Shown here in pieces: positions 9,088-18,400 of a DNA stretch of 64,000 nt (positions are counted from its first letter, which is position 1; the number at the start of each line of letters is the position of its first letter). The notes under the pieces are model-generated. The model had not been told where the DNA came from and made no database searches. It worked only from the letters and a program-made list of their open reading frames with translations. Both the position numbers and the translations under genes were made by a program. The stretch covers positions 182,706-246,705 of the forward strand of contig CAYGRE010000001.1 of NCBI GenBank assembly GCA_964352215.1, read 5' to 3'. This DNA comes from CAWUKT01 sp964352215. Lineage in GTDB: Bacteria > Bacteroidota > Bacteroidia > J057 > JADKCL01.

Positions 9088-9549
9088 TATCCCAAATCAA
9101 ATGTGGCCCAGCCCCAAATCAAATGTGGCCCAGCCCCAAATCAAATGTGGCCCCGACCGTATCCACTCAATCTCGGACCATATTTACTCCGGGTCACCCC
9201 TCAGTTTGCTAACCCCCAGAGGGAGGCGCACCAGGGTAGAGACCGAAATACTAAGCAGAGAGGTGGGGAGAGCCTGGGTCAGAACCGAAGTGAATTGGCC
9301 CTGGGAAGGGATCAAAGAGAGGGGCAGGTGCAAATGATCGAGGCTGGTGGGAAAATAAATTACCTGTCAGGGGTAGCTGAAGAGAGCGATCAGATGCAGT
9401 CAGCTTCGGTCCGGACCGGAGTCAATTCAGCCTGAGGGCCGAAAATTAGGGTTGGAGACCCGGCTGGCCTGGGTCCGGACCCCAATTAACCTGGGTCCTG
9501 AATCTGGTGAACCTTGGGCCAGCCCCCCATAAACTGGAGGCAGAAATAC
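9088..9549. repeat. Diverged 22-bp-period tandem array, about 21 units, filling a 770-bp intergenic gap
   Basis: Units starting at 9088, 9110 and 9132 are nearly identical (core CCCCAAATCAAATGTGGCCC). From 9396 to 9549 further units can be laid out at the same phase around an AATT/AACCT-GG core, including two GGTCCGGACC palindromes and CCTGGGTCC repeated at 9468 and 9490 with CCTTGGGCC at 9512. Between 9154 and 9395 similarity is weak and the phase is assumed. No credible gene lies in 8923-9690; short open frames here simply read through the repeats. The left 160 bp (8923-9087) holds the start-proximal region of the neighbouring minus-strand gene. Confidence 0.7.
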
Positions 9550-9690
9550 AGTGATTTCAGGGCAGGAGGTGATTTAATTATATTCCGCCGGGGTTCAATT
9601 ATGATTTTCCCCTGAACTCCTCCTTTTTTCTGTAAAGCTACCATTGGGCAAGGATTCAAATACTTCGTAAATTTCCCGGTCTGGGACACA

Positions 9691-10350
9691 ATGCTACCCG
9701 CGATTCTATCAGTTATGCAGAAGAGACACCATGTAGTTTTTACAGGAACAGGCCGGGCTGGAACCACCTTTATCATTTCTGTGCTCACCAAATTGGGGCT
9801 GGACACCGGATTTTCTGAGGAAGGGCTGGAAAAGGGGATTGATAAAAATGGGCGGGCTGGTCTGGAAGGAAATATTCGCCTGCCGGATGCCCCTTATATT
9901 GTCAAAAGCCCCAACATGTCCAATTACATCGAAGAGGTGGTGGCCAATCCGGAGATCGTCCTGGACCATGTATTCATCCCGGTAAGGGATATTGTGGCTG
10001 CCGCCCAGAGCCGGGTATTTGTCTCGGAAGCCGCCATCAGCAAAGAGCCCTTTCTCAAACGATTATTTGCTTCCAAAAGGGGCTATGCAGGTGGGATGAC
10101 CAAAACCAGCAATGCGGAAAAGCAGCAGGTGATCCTGTTGAAGACTTTGAGCAATCTGTTGGTGGGCATCTCCGCTTCCTCTGCTCCGGTGACCCTGATC
10201 CATTATCCGAAACTGGTAAAGGACCCCGCCTACCTGTATGCCAAGATCAAACCTATCCTCAAGGACATTCCCTTCCACGATTTCAAAAAAGTGTACCTGG
10301 AAACGTTGAAGCCGGAGTGGGTGCATCAGTTTTCCGATCAGGATCAGTGA
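9691..10350 (+). CDS. Sulfotransferase-like P-loop protein
   Basis: The 219-residue product opens with a strand-loop-helix HHVVFTGTGRAGTTFIISVL, where GRAGTTF matches the PAPS-binding P-loop of the sulfotransferase superfamily. A later PVRDIVAAAQSR block fits the 3'-phosphate-binding Arg...Ser segment. The central YIVKSPNMSNYI matches the LxKxP block often seen there. The fold would transfer sulfate from PAPS or bind a nucleotide; the acceptor is unknown, and a nucleotide-kinase-like role cannot be excluded. ATG codons at 9691 and 9715 are both possible. The last codons are part of a 43-bp tandem repeat that continues past the stop. Confidence 0.7.
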   Translation: MLPAILSVMQKRHHVVFTGTGRAGTTFIISVLTKLGLDTGFSEEGLEKGIDKNGRAGLEGNIRLPDAPYIVKSPNMSNYIEEVVANPEIVLDHVFIPVRDIVAAAQSRVFVSEAAISKEPFLKRLFASKRGYAGGMTKTSNAEKQQVILLKTLSNLLVGISASSAPVTLIHYPKLVKDPAYLYAKIKPILKDIPFHDFKKVYLETLKPEWVHQFSDQDQ

Positions 10351-10434
10351 TTCCTGCGCTCAGAGTCATTTGCCTTCCGATCAGGATCAGTGATTCCTGC
10401 GCTCAGAGTCGCTGGCCCTGCGATCAGGATCAAA
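10333..10434. repeat. 43-bp tandem repeat at the junction of two convergent genes
   Basis: Copies begin at about 10335, 10378 and 10421 with the shared core CGATCAGGATCAGTGATTCC; the third is partial. The first copy overlaps the last residues and stop of the sulfotransferase-like gene, and the array ends just before the stop of the convergent gene. Confidence 0.85.
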
Positions 10435-10438
10435 GCCT

Positions 10439-11881
10439 TTAGCCCTCCTTTTGCCCCGCCCAAATCCTCAATTCTTCCAAACCGATCATCCCATCCACCA
10501 TTTCCGGAGCGAAAAGACGTTCCTTTAACTTTTCAAGCGCTTTCTGATGCGCCTCTGAATCTGCGGCCCGAAGGACTTCATTGAGAAACCGCCCCAGGGC
10601 CAATTCCAGGGGATTGAGTTTTCGCTGGGAACGGATATAGCGTTGCAGTGATTTCAGAAAATAGGGAATCAGATCGTATTCCTTTTGTTCGTAGAGCAGG
10701 ATCAGGTGCAGGGTGCGCACCAATTCCTTCAAGTCCCGGCGGTCGTTGTTGCGCGGGAGATCAAGGATGCGGTTGCACCACTGGCGGGTCGCTGGATAGT
10801 CTTGTTGCAGGAAATACAACAGACAAAGGTTAGTCGCAGCCGGAAGCCAGGCGGAAATATTCTCTTTGGTTTGATTGAGTTCGGCGGCGAGGGTTGGGGC
10901 CAGGGTCAATGCTTCCTCAAATTGTTGGGTATTCATCAGATAGAGCAGGCGAAGGTTGTAACTGATCAGCAGAAATGATGATTTGAAGGGATTGCTCAGG
11001 TGCTGGGACTGCCGTACATAAGCTTGCAAATCGTCGAAAGCACTGTAATTCCCGATGCTGTGGGCGCTGTAAAGAAATGCAATCAGGGATTTTTCATAGC
11101 GGGTCGGAAAGGCCTGTCGCTGATGGGGGGCTTGCTCCCAATGCTGGATGATCTGCTGGTAATATTGGTGGGCGATTTCCCGGTTCCCCCGGTGGCGATG
11201 CGCCAGGGCCAGACTCAGAAGATGGGCCAGTCGGCCATTGAAAGTGGTAGGGGATTCGGTCGGAAGGGGAATCTGATTGGAAGGGGCCGTCGCATCCACC
11301 CGCTGGTGGATTTGCAGGAGCAGCCGGTCATGGAGGGCATAAGCTGCGATTTCACTTTGCAGGGTTTGGATGAGCTCCACTTCTTCCTTTTCCAGTTCCG
11401 CAAGTTGATCCGCCAAATCTTTGCTGCGTATTTTCTTCAGAACCTGCCGCTCCCAGTGCAGGATATTTGGCATCAGGGAGGTGAGTTCAAATTCTGCGAC
11501 TGGTTTTTTACATCGGTGCAGGCGGGTGAGGGCCTGGCTGAACAACCTCCGGTCAAAGAGGATTTTTACCTTGTCCAGATCATTTCTGATTCTGAGCTCA
11601 ACCTGTTTGTCAGCATGAAAATCCTTGAGAGATTGCAGCAGGGATTCGTAGAGATAGTTTTTGGTGCGGGTAAATTGGCGTAGGCAAGGCTCTCCGGCAA
11701 AGTGGGCCTTTACTTCGTCTTCGTCATAAGTCTCCGCCTCCAGGAGAATGTCGAAAAGCCTTAAGTAGGTATTGGATTGGCCTTTCGGATCGGACTGTCG
11801 CTGCGTATTGACCCGAAAAAACCGCTTTTCAGCTGAACTGAGGCTCTGGACAAGTTGAAAGAGATCCTGGCTGGGTTTCAT
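10439..11881 (-). CDS. Helical-repeat protein of unknown function, paralogue of the gene at 42.2-43.7 kb
   Basis: The 480-residue protein is rich in Leu, Arg and Gln, with amphipathic helices and no signal peptide, so it is likely a cytoplasmic alpha-solenoid (TPR-like). The N-terminus DLFQLVQSLSSAEKRFFRV and the segment NYLYESLLQSLKDFH align with DLYDLIQSLTNTEINAFRK and SNLYEKVLEIMTR of the protein at 42153-43682. A shared FSQAL/YKQALxRxxxxxxIA block follows. No catalytic motif is visible. The family seems specific to this group of Bacteroidota, but that is an impression. A 21-bp repeat array begins 20 bp upstream of the start. Confidence 0.8.
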   Translation of the reverse strand: MKPSQDLFQLVQSLSSAEKRFFRVNTQRQSDPKGQSNTYLRLFDILLEAETYDEDEVKAHFAGEPCLRQFTRTKNYLYESLLQSLKDFHADKQVELRIRNDLDKVKILFDRRLFSQALTRLHRCKKPVAEFELTSLMPNILHWERQVLKKIRSKDLADQLAELEKEEVELIQTLQSEIAAYALHDRLLLQIHQRVDATAPSNQIPLPTESPTTFNGRLAHLLSLALAHRHRGNREIAHQYYQQIIQHWEQAPHQRQAFPTRYEKSLIAFLYSAHSIGNYSAFDDLQAYVRQSQHLSNPFKSSFLLISYNLRLLYLMNTQQFEEALTLAPTLAAELNQTKENISAWLPAATNLCLLYFLQQDYPATRQWCNRILDLPRNNDRRDLKELVRTLHLILLYEQKEYDLIPYFLKSLQRYIRSQRKLNPLELALGRFLNEVLRAADSEAHQKALEKLKERLFAPEMVDGMIGLEELRIWAGQKEG

Positions 11882-11900
11882 AGAGGGAAAAGTTCTTGTT

Positions 11901-12005
11901 TATGCTTCTGAATTATTTGTCAAGGGTGCTGAATATCTGGCGTATGCTTCTGAATTATTTGCCTTTGGCTCCGCATACCTTGCGTATGCTTTATTATGCT
12001 AAATA
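11901..12005. repeat. 21-bp tandem repeat, 5 imperfect units, upstream of a minus-strand gene
   Basis: Units start at 11901, 11922, 11943, 11964 and 11985. The first and third are nearly identical (TATGCTTCTGAATTATTTG); the second and fourth are diverged (GTGCTGAATATCTGGCG). The array lies immediately upstream of the start codon of the gene ending at 10439, so it occupies the position of its promoter or leader. Confidence 0.75.
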
Positions 12006-12166
12006 TATTGATAAGCATCCAGGTAGCTGATATCATACAAATTGCAGTATTTACTTGCGTATGAATGCACAAGTTAATGACTTCAGTTCATTCCCCCGAA
12101 CCCCTACCTTCGTATCAGATCATTTGCACCAAGCAGATGACAATTGTTCACCGTTAATTCAAACTC

Positions 12167-12706
12167 ATGAAATCCATTCCATCTGATAGCCTCGCCGTCA
12201 ATGTTTGGCTACAATCACCGACCAATTTTGCCCAGAGTTCAGTTTTCTGCTTCAGGGACCGGCTGCTACTCGAGAAGCGTACCAATGTGATGATCAACTC
12301 TACGAGTTGCGGCGCAATTGGGGTTAAGGATATCGTGGATGCTTTGCGCCTGGGACCCGATGAGGATAAAAAAGAGACCAATGGGAGGGACAAAATCGCA
12401 ACCACCGTCCAACTTGCACCCGGTCAAATGATCCAAGTGCTTTGGGTACCTGCCAGTGACCTCTATGCTTTTCACATCACCTCTGCAGACAAAGCCGTTT
12501 GTGGGAAGTCACTGAAAGAAATACCTGCCTGGAAAACACCATTTCTCACCCTGCGGGGACTGGAGGCCTGTTCTCCGGTTACCATTCAGCGGGTTCCTGC
12601 TGAACCTGGGACCGACAAAGTTACCGTACAGGTTCTGGTGGCTGAGGTTTGCAACTCCATTCAGGTTGACCCCAAATCGGTTGTTCGCAACCACAAGGGC
12701 TCCTGA
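12167..12706 (+). CDS. Protein of unknown function, no signal peptide
   Basis: This 179-residue open frame starts at the ATG after AACTC and has no signal peptide or membrane segment. It looks beta-rich (TNVMINSTSCGAIGVKDIV; QMIQVLWVPASDLYAFHIT; KVTVQVLVAEVCN). No family recognised. It lies 47 bp upstream of the next secreted gene on the same strand and could share its transcript. Confidence 0.6.
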   Translation: MKSIPSDSLAVNVWLQSPTNFAQSSVFCFRDRLLLEKRTNVMINSTSCGAIGVKDIVDALRLGPDEDKKETNGRDKIATTVQLAPGQMIQVLWVPASDLYAFHITSADKAVCGKSLKEIPAWKTPFLTLRGLEACSPVTIQRVPAEPGTDKVTVQVLVAEVCNSIQVDPKSVVRNHKGS

Positions 12707-12753
12707 TCCATCTGAATTTTTTATCACCTATCATACTTAAACTCAATAACACC

Positions 12754-13233
12754 ATGAAAATCCAACGACTATTTTCAACCACTATGATCCTGTTATTCCT
12801 CGCCTTCTCAGCAGGAACGGCATTCGCCCAATCGTCTCAACAAAAAATGAAAGAGGCACTGAGCGAGATGCCATCCCCGGCCGCCTTGCAAAAGTTCGAA
12901 CCCCGGGAGCGGGCCGTCATGGAGGAATGTATCGCCATCCTCGAAGCCGGGATCAAGATCAAGGACCCGTATTCTGCAGAAGCCAAAGCCCTCTACGAGC
13001 GCTCGGAACGCAACGGGAATGCCCTGACCGGAGCGGCCTACCAGGCCTGTAAGAAGGAATGTGATGACACGCGCACTACCTGCCTGGCAGATTGTGGCTC
13101 CGATTTCCTTTGCCGGGCTACCTGCCGGACACAGCACCGCTGGTGTCTCATCGCCTGCTACCATTCGAAGAAGACCGAGGTTCCAGCCGTAGAGGATCCC
13201 GTCGAAGATCAGGTCGGTGGCGGCAAAAAATAA
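12754..13233 (+). CDS. Secreted protein with four CX3C motifs (helical-hairpin-like)
   Basis: The 159-residue protein has a signal peptide (STTMILLFLAFSAGTAFAQ), a helical middle (QKMKEALSEMPSP, ERAVMEECIAILEAGIK) and a Cys-rich tail. The tail has eight cysteines arranged as four C-x3-C pairs spaced 6, 5 and 6 residues apart (CKKEC, CLADC, CRATC, CLIAC). Paired CX3C motifs on antiparallel helices are the signature of disulfide-stapled alpha-hairpins. Here they would form two hairpins in the periplasm or outside the cell. It ends EDQVGGGKK. No known family is assigned. Confidence 0.75.
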   Translation: MKIQRLFSTTMILLFLAFSAGTAFAQSSQQKMKEALSEMPSPAALQKFEPRERAVMEECIAILEAGIKIKDPYSAEAKALYERSERNGNALTGAAYQACKKECDDTRTTCLADCGSDFLCRATCRTQHRWCLIACYHSKKTEVPAVEDPVEDQVGGGKK

Positions 13234-13318
13234 CGGTGAACAGGAGCGTTTTTGAATGCGCTTCAGGTTCGGGGGACTTTCGGGTCCCCCTTACCTGTTT
13301 CGCATCATTTACCACAAC

Positions 13319-13399
13319 TTCATTTTGAGACAGCCCTCTTCAATGTGGGACAGCCCCCATTCATTTTGAGACAGCCCTCTTCATTTTGAGACAGGCCCC
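13319..13399. repeat. 20/21-bp tandem repeat, 4 units, between convergent genes
   Basis: Units at 13319, 13339, 13360 and 13380 share TTCATTTTGAGACAGCCC with small changes. The array stops a few bases before the stop codon of the PorP-like gene. Confidence 0.85.
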
Positions 13400-13404
13400 A
13401 TTGC

Positions 13405-15339
13405 CTACCGCTTCATTTTCCGCGTCCGCCTTTTGATATAATCCGGTTCTTCCTCCTCAAGCGAGTAGTCCTCCAGATTCTCCTCCTCATCCGCCGCCGA
13501 ATCTGCCTCCTCTTTGTCGGTCTCCTCCTCCTGGTCGTCCTCCCAATTCGGAATCCTTGTCTTGTCCCGTATGAATTTCAGAACAATTTCATTTTCCTGG
13601 GACGTCTGCATGTGTGGGTTGTTGGAGTCAATACGCAGCTTGCGAATCCAGATCACCGGGCGGTCATCGATCTCGTCTTCCTCCTCGTCGATCACCTTGG
13701 GGGCTTCATCAAGAGACTCCTCCCAGCGCACCTGGTAGTCATCCCCGTACAGCGTTGTGAGCTCAAATTCGAGTTTCTTGCGCATCACCGCCAGCTTCAA
13801 CGCCGCCAGTTCCAGCTCCGTCAGGTACTTGCCCTTGACTACCGCAATCGTGGTATCCTTGGCATCAAATATCATCGAAATGAACAGGGTATCTTCGGAG
13901 TAATTGTTAAAACCAAGCTCGCCGATATATTCCTTCTGAACCGCAAAATGCACCCTGTATTCGTCAGCTTTCAATTGAGAACCCAACTCAATCCAGGAAA
14001 GCTTTTGCAACGGCTCGATGTTCTCGATGTCCTCCACGTCGGTAGAATCCGGCCACAAAGCTTCCCCAATCACCTCAGCAGAGATATTTTCCAGCAAACC
14101 ATCCACCCCCTGCCATTCCATGCCAATCCGCCGAATCAGGGTATCGTTTCTGAACTGAGGATAATCCCCCAGATACATATTGTTGTCGTCGGGAAATTTG
14201 TAGGTCAAATAAACCTTTTCCCGCTGAACCTGCTGGACCCCAACCAGGCCGCGGGGCCCATTCACATCGAGCCGCTCGACCTTGTGCTCCGTCATCCATT
14301 CTTCACGCTGCCAGAAGGGATTGGCAAACCTGATCTTGGACACCTTGGGGATTCTCTTTTTTCCAAAGGCGTAAATCAGCCCCAACTCCAGATTTGGACT
14401 GAGAGCACCGGCTTGCAAAGGGTAGCTGATGCCAAATCTCAGGTCCAGGTTGTTCCGAAAGGCAAGCGGGTCAGTCAGGGTATCGTCGTGGATCAATCCC
14501 ATTCCGAAACCTGCGGTCAGTGCACTCAGAGAGGTTAAGTTGGTGTCGGTGCGGACCGCCAGCGCAAACCAGATGTCCTTGCGGGGAAGTTTGGCCGAAA
14601 GACCAAAGTCGGTCGTGCCGGCAATCAATTTGGCATTTTCAGCGTTGAAGGTATTCCGGTAGAAAATCCGGGGACCAATGGCGAATTCCCGGTTGACCAG
14701 GTAGTGAACGGTCAGGCCGGACCGCACGTGTGGGATCAGCCGCAAGGGGTTGGTGAGGCTCTGCTCACTCAGCAGGTTACCGGTAAGTTGGCTGCCTACC
14801 AGGTCGGCCATGATCTCAAATGCCCCCACCTCGTATTGGAGTTCTGCCCCCAGACCGGCATCCAGCTCAATGAAACTAGTGGTCCCGTCCAGCAAAGGGT
14901 CTTCAGAGGATGCCTTTCTCCGGTTGTTGTAGTTGGAAACCCAGTTGGCAATCCCCAATGATATCCCCAGTGACAGTTTTTTCCCCGGTTCATCGATGAG
15001 CTTGGCACAGGCAGTGGGACTGATCGTCAGCAATCCTTCCGTATGTTCCTGGCGGTAGCCGATCTGTAACCCCCAGCAAAAAGCACGTTTGATACCACTG
15101 GGACGGTTGGTGTACTGAAGGAATTGACTGGCAGAACTTGAGTTGGCGACCCGGATCAGGCGTTGCTGATAGCCCATATTCAACTCGCTGAGTTCTCCGG
15201 AGGCGGCATGGCCGGGATTGTAATTGCCAGGCTGAAGTACCTGAATGGTAGAAATGGGGATTTGTTGGGCAGAGAGCGACCCGGAGCGTGTGAAGAGGAG
15301 ACCAGCCAGCAAGGCCAGGGTGAAAATATATGATTTCAT
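13405..15339 (-). CDS. PorP/SprF-family T9SS membrane protein with a long acidic C-terminal extension
   Basis: The start was set at the ATG giving MKSYIFTLALLAGLLF, which avoids reading through the upstream 14-bp repeats. Residues ~20-330 show the PorP/SprF pattern of an outer-membrane beta-barrel: QQIPISTIQVLQPGNYNPGHAA, GYQQRL, LQIGYRQEHTEGLLTIS, GLGAELQYEV, and IGPRIFYRN near the barrel end. PorP/SprF proteins work with the type IX secretion machinery and are often needed for export or anchoring of the type B CTD protein encoded next door. At 644 residues it is about twice the family length: a ~310-residue extension follows, ending in an Asp/Glu-rich tail and RRTRKMKR. It lies 97 bp downstream of the large adhesin gene. 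Confidence 0.85.
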   Translation of the reverse strand: MKSYIFTLALLAGLLFTRSGSLSAQQIPISTIQVLQPGNYNPGHAASGELSELNMGYQQRLIRVANSSSASQFLQYTNRPSGIKRAFCWGLQIGYRQEHTEGLLTISPTACAKLIDEPGKKLSLGISLGIANWVSNYNNRRKASSEDPLLDGTTSFIELDAGLGAELQYEVGAFEIMADLVGSQLTGNLLSEQSLTNPLRLIPHVRSGLTVHYLVNREFAIGPRIFYRNTFNAENAKLIAGTTDFGLSAKLPRKDIWFALAVRTDTNLTSLSALTAGFGMGLIHDDTLTDPLAFRNNLDLRFGISYPLQAGALSPNLELGLIYAFGKKRIPKVSKIRFANPFWQREEWMTEHKVERLDVNGPRGLVGVQQVQREKVYLTYKFPDDNNMYLGDYPQFRNDTLIRRIGMEWQGVDGLLENISAEVIGEALWPDSTDVEDIENIEPLQKLSWIELGSQLKADEYRVHFAVQKEYIGELGFNNYSEDTLFISMIFDAKDTTIAVVKGKYLTELELAALKLAVMRKKLEFELTTLYGDDYQVRWEESLDEAPKVIDEEEDEIDDRPVIWIRKLRIDSNNPHMQTSQENEIVLKFIRDKTRIPNWEDDQEEETDKEEADSAADEEENLEDYSLEEEEPDYIKRRTRKMKR

Positions 15340-15353
15340 GGTTTTGGAGTCTA

Positions 15354-15423
15354 GGTGGAATGTGATTGATGAAACGTGACTGATGAAATGTGACTGATGA
15401 AACGTGACTGATGAAACGTGACT
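15354..15423. repeat. 14-bp tandem repeat, 5 copies, between adhesin and porP-like gene
   Basis: Units of GATGAAACGTGACT (with single changes) begin at 15354, 15368, 15382, 15396 and 15410. They fill most of the spacer between the stop of the large adhesin gene and the start of the PorP-like gene, both on the minus strand. Confidence 0.9.
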
Positions 15424-15436
15424 GGAACATCGTGAA

Positions 15437-18400
15437 TTAAAATTTCCGAATTGTAAGGCCGCCGGATTGAACAACCGTTCCCGCCTGGTCTTTGAGCAGC
15501 CACCAATAGACCCCGCCCGGCACATCGGCACCGTCCCATCCTCTACCGAGATCTTTGACTGTATATACCCGTCCCATCGACTGATTGAACACATCTATAT
15601 GGTAGTCCCTGAGATCAACTTCGCTGTTGCCCCAGATCTCCCAGGTTTCATTGATACCATCTCCATTCGGCGTGAAAACTTCAGGGACAAATATGGGATT
15701 GGTTCCGGGGTTGACGTTCAGGGAAAGGATTTGCGTTGTTCCCGGACAGCCCCTGCTTTCCGGGGTAAAGATCAAATCAATGGTTCCGGGGACAAATTCG
15801 TCCAGGGTGTGGACATCCACCGGCATTTCCACCGGACCGGGGACCATAAAAACGCCCATGGCACCGGTATCGGCTTCAGCCCAGACCGGACCCGTGGTAT
15901 CCATGCGAAGGTGAAACCAAGTAGAGTCGATATTGCTGACCAGCGGGATTTGCAAAGATGCTTCCGCCGCAACACTGAGAGATTCGTAGGGCAAGGTAAG
16001 GTTGGGAACAGGTTTTCCTTCCACCATTTGGTAATAACGCCTCGGACAGGGCAGGAGGGTATCCTGAATCAGGTAGACCTGCTGTTCTTCGTCCCCTACG
16101 ACGTATTTTACCGATGGGACATTGGAGGCGATTAGGTTCCCGTTGACAAAATAATAGATGTCATTGGTATAGAATGTAGAGATGGTGAGGGTGTCTCCGA
16201 TGCAAAGGGTGGTATCGGGGGAATAATCCGGTTCGATGGCCGTATTCGCACTTTCGATCCTCAGTTCGAAAGAGGCCTTGGCAGGGCAATATTGATTGCT
16301 TGTATATACAATATCATAGACACCGGAACGACTTTCCCCCAGGTTGATCAGGCCGGTTAACGTATCAAAGAATTCTACAGATCCAGTGGGTTCGCTGAAG
16401 GAGCCAGGGTAGACCCCAAAGCTTGTTGGGACCAGAGAATCGATATTGCAGACAGTCGAAGTGTCATACTCCAACCACACAGAATCATAAGGCATGATGG
16501 TCATGTCAAAGGTGAATGTATCCATGCACACCCCTTGTAAAGCATAACCAATCGTTACCGGGCCGGGGGAGGACTGATCGAGGTTGATTCCCTTGAACGG
16601 TTCATTGACACTGTTGGCCCAGCTGACGTTCGACGGTGAAAAGAAGCTCCCCGATTCATTGGAGCCGGGTCCAAAGTCCGGAAAAATAACGGAATCGCTT
16701 TGGCACCAGAGGGTGTCCTCAAAGGTAAATTGGGTGGTGAGGTCGGTGCCAATAATCCTGACACTCGCTTCCTGAACCGTCGGGCACCAACCCTGACCCG
16801 GAAGATGGTATTCGATCCAGAATGTCCCCGTATCACTTTGGGCCAGGTTGATCGCTCCCGTGAGCGAGTCCAGGGTAATTTGCCGCGAGGTGTCCTGGCA
16901 ATAGAATCTACCGAAGAGGCTGGCCAGGGTGCTATCTGCTACATAAGCAAATGGTGCAGAGTTACAATAGGCCGGCTCCTCATAGGAAAACTGGCTTAAA
17001 TTGCCTGGGTTGATATGGATATCCACTGAATCGCGGACGGGACAAGGGGCGAAGCTGCTGTCCACCACATAATAAACCGTGAAGGTACCAGGGGTACTTA
17101 CATCCAGCGTCCCTGAATCGGGATGAACAATGGTAATCGGGTCACTCCAGTAGCTCCCGGTTCCGACCCCGCCACCATTGGTGAACGGATAGTAGACATC
17201 GTTCGGAGAAGAGCAGAAGGTATCCGCGATGTAGTCAATGCTGCTGAAGAACAAATCGTGCAGGGTGAAAAGCTGGGTGGAATCAACCGGACACCCGTAT
17301 TGCGGAAAGCTATGCGTGATGAGAAACGTTCCCGGTGTACTGTTGGTGAGGTCGATCATCCCGGTGGGGCCAATGGGCAGATTGCCCGAAGCACTTTGGG
17401 TAACCACCGAAAAATCTCCACTCATACTGTCCGGTTGGGTGTCCAGCATTCCGGTGCGGTAGCAGTATTCATCGGGTAAATCAAAATACGGGTTGGGGTT
17501 GCTGAAGATATTGATGAAGCGATTGGCGGGGAAAGTGTCCGCACAAACAGAGTCCATCATTACCAGCGCGGGAAGGAAAGTACCAATGGCGCTGTTCTGA
17601 GGATCTATTTTTCCGCAGGCAGAATCAATTCCCAATTGTCCCAAACTTGGTGAACCCGGATCCTGGATATAGTACATGTCATAGCCAACTCCCTGGGGAT
17701 AGATATTCACTGGAAATTGGATGGCCTGAGCCGGACATAGGCTGGTATCCTGGTAGTCAAAGCTTCCCAGAAACTGCCTCACCGTGATGTCAAAGGTGTC
17801 CGGGATGGCACAAACCCCTGCGTTGGGCAGGTAGATCAGGGAGAAGGTTCGGTCGCCCGCCTGGTCTGACAAACCATTGAGCAGCAGGCTGTTGTTTGGA
17901 CCGATATTCAAGGCGCCAGGACAGGTAAGGGACCCTTGAGCCGGGGTAGGAGGGGAGAGCGGAACCGGAGTTTGGTGGCCATTTTTGCAAACAACCTCAT
18001 CGAATATCACTTCTGCCTTGACGAGCGAATCAATGGTTACCGGGCCCACCGAAAATGAATCCACACATATCCCATCCGTGATCTTGGCATAGACATCGTA
18101 GGTCCCCATTGCACTGTTGTCACCCGGATTGATATTTCCATTCTGAGGGTCAATATTCAATCCATTGGGATAGGCCACCCATTCGATGCAGTTAATGCAT
18201 TGCAGTGGGGTGGTGATGATTGGGTTTTGCAGGGTGGTGACATCCTGGCAATAGTTGGCAGAGGGGTAGGATGCTGTGTAATTATTGGTTCCGAGAATGG
18301 TGAAGGTTTTAACGATCGAATCCGTACAACCACTCGTGTCAGCATCCAGTATAAATCTCACTGTATAGTTGCCCGCTACCATGGGCTGGTTATTCAAAAG

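Noticed and set aside
9076..9435. A 119-codon frame beginning with repeated Asn-Gln-Met-Trp-Pro text
   Set aside because: It only translates the 22-bp repeats and their diverged neighbours; 22 is not a multiple of three, so the repeat would not keep one frame.
13612..14538. A 308-codon plus-strand frame opposite the PorP-like gene
   Set aside because: Antisense to a well-supported gene, with no signal, domain or start context.
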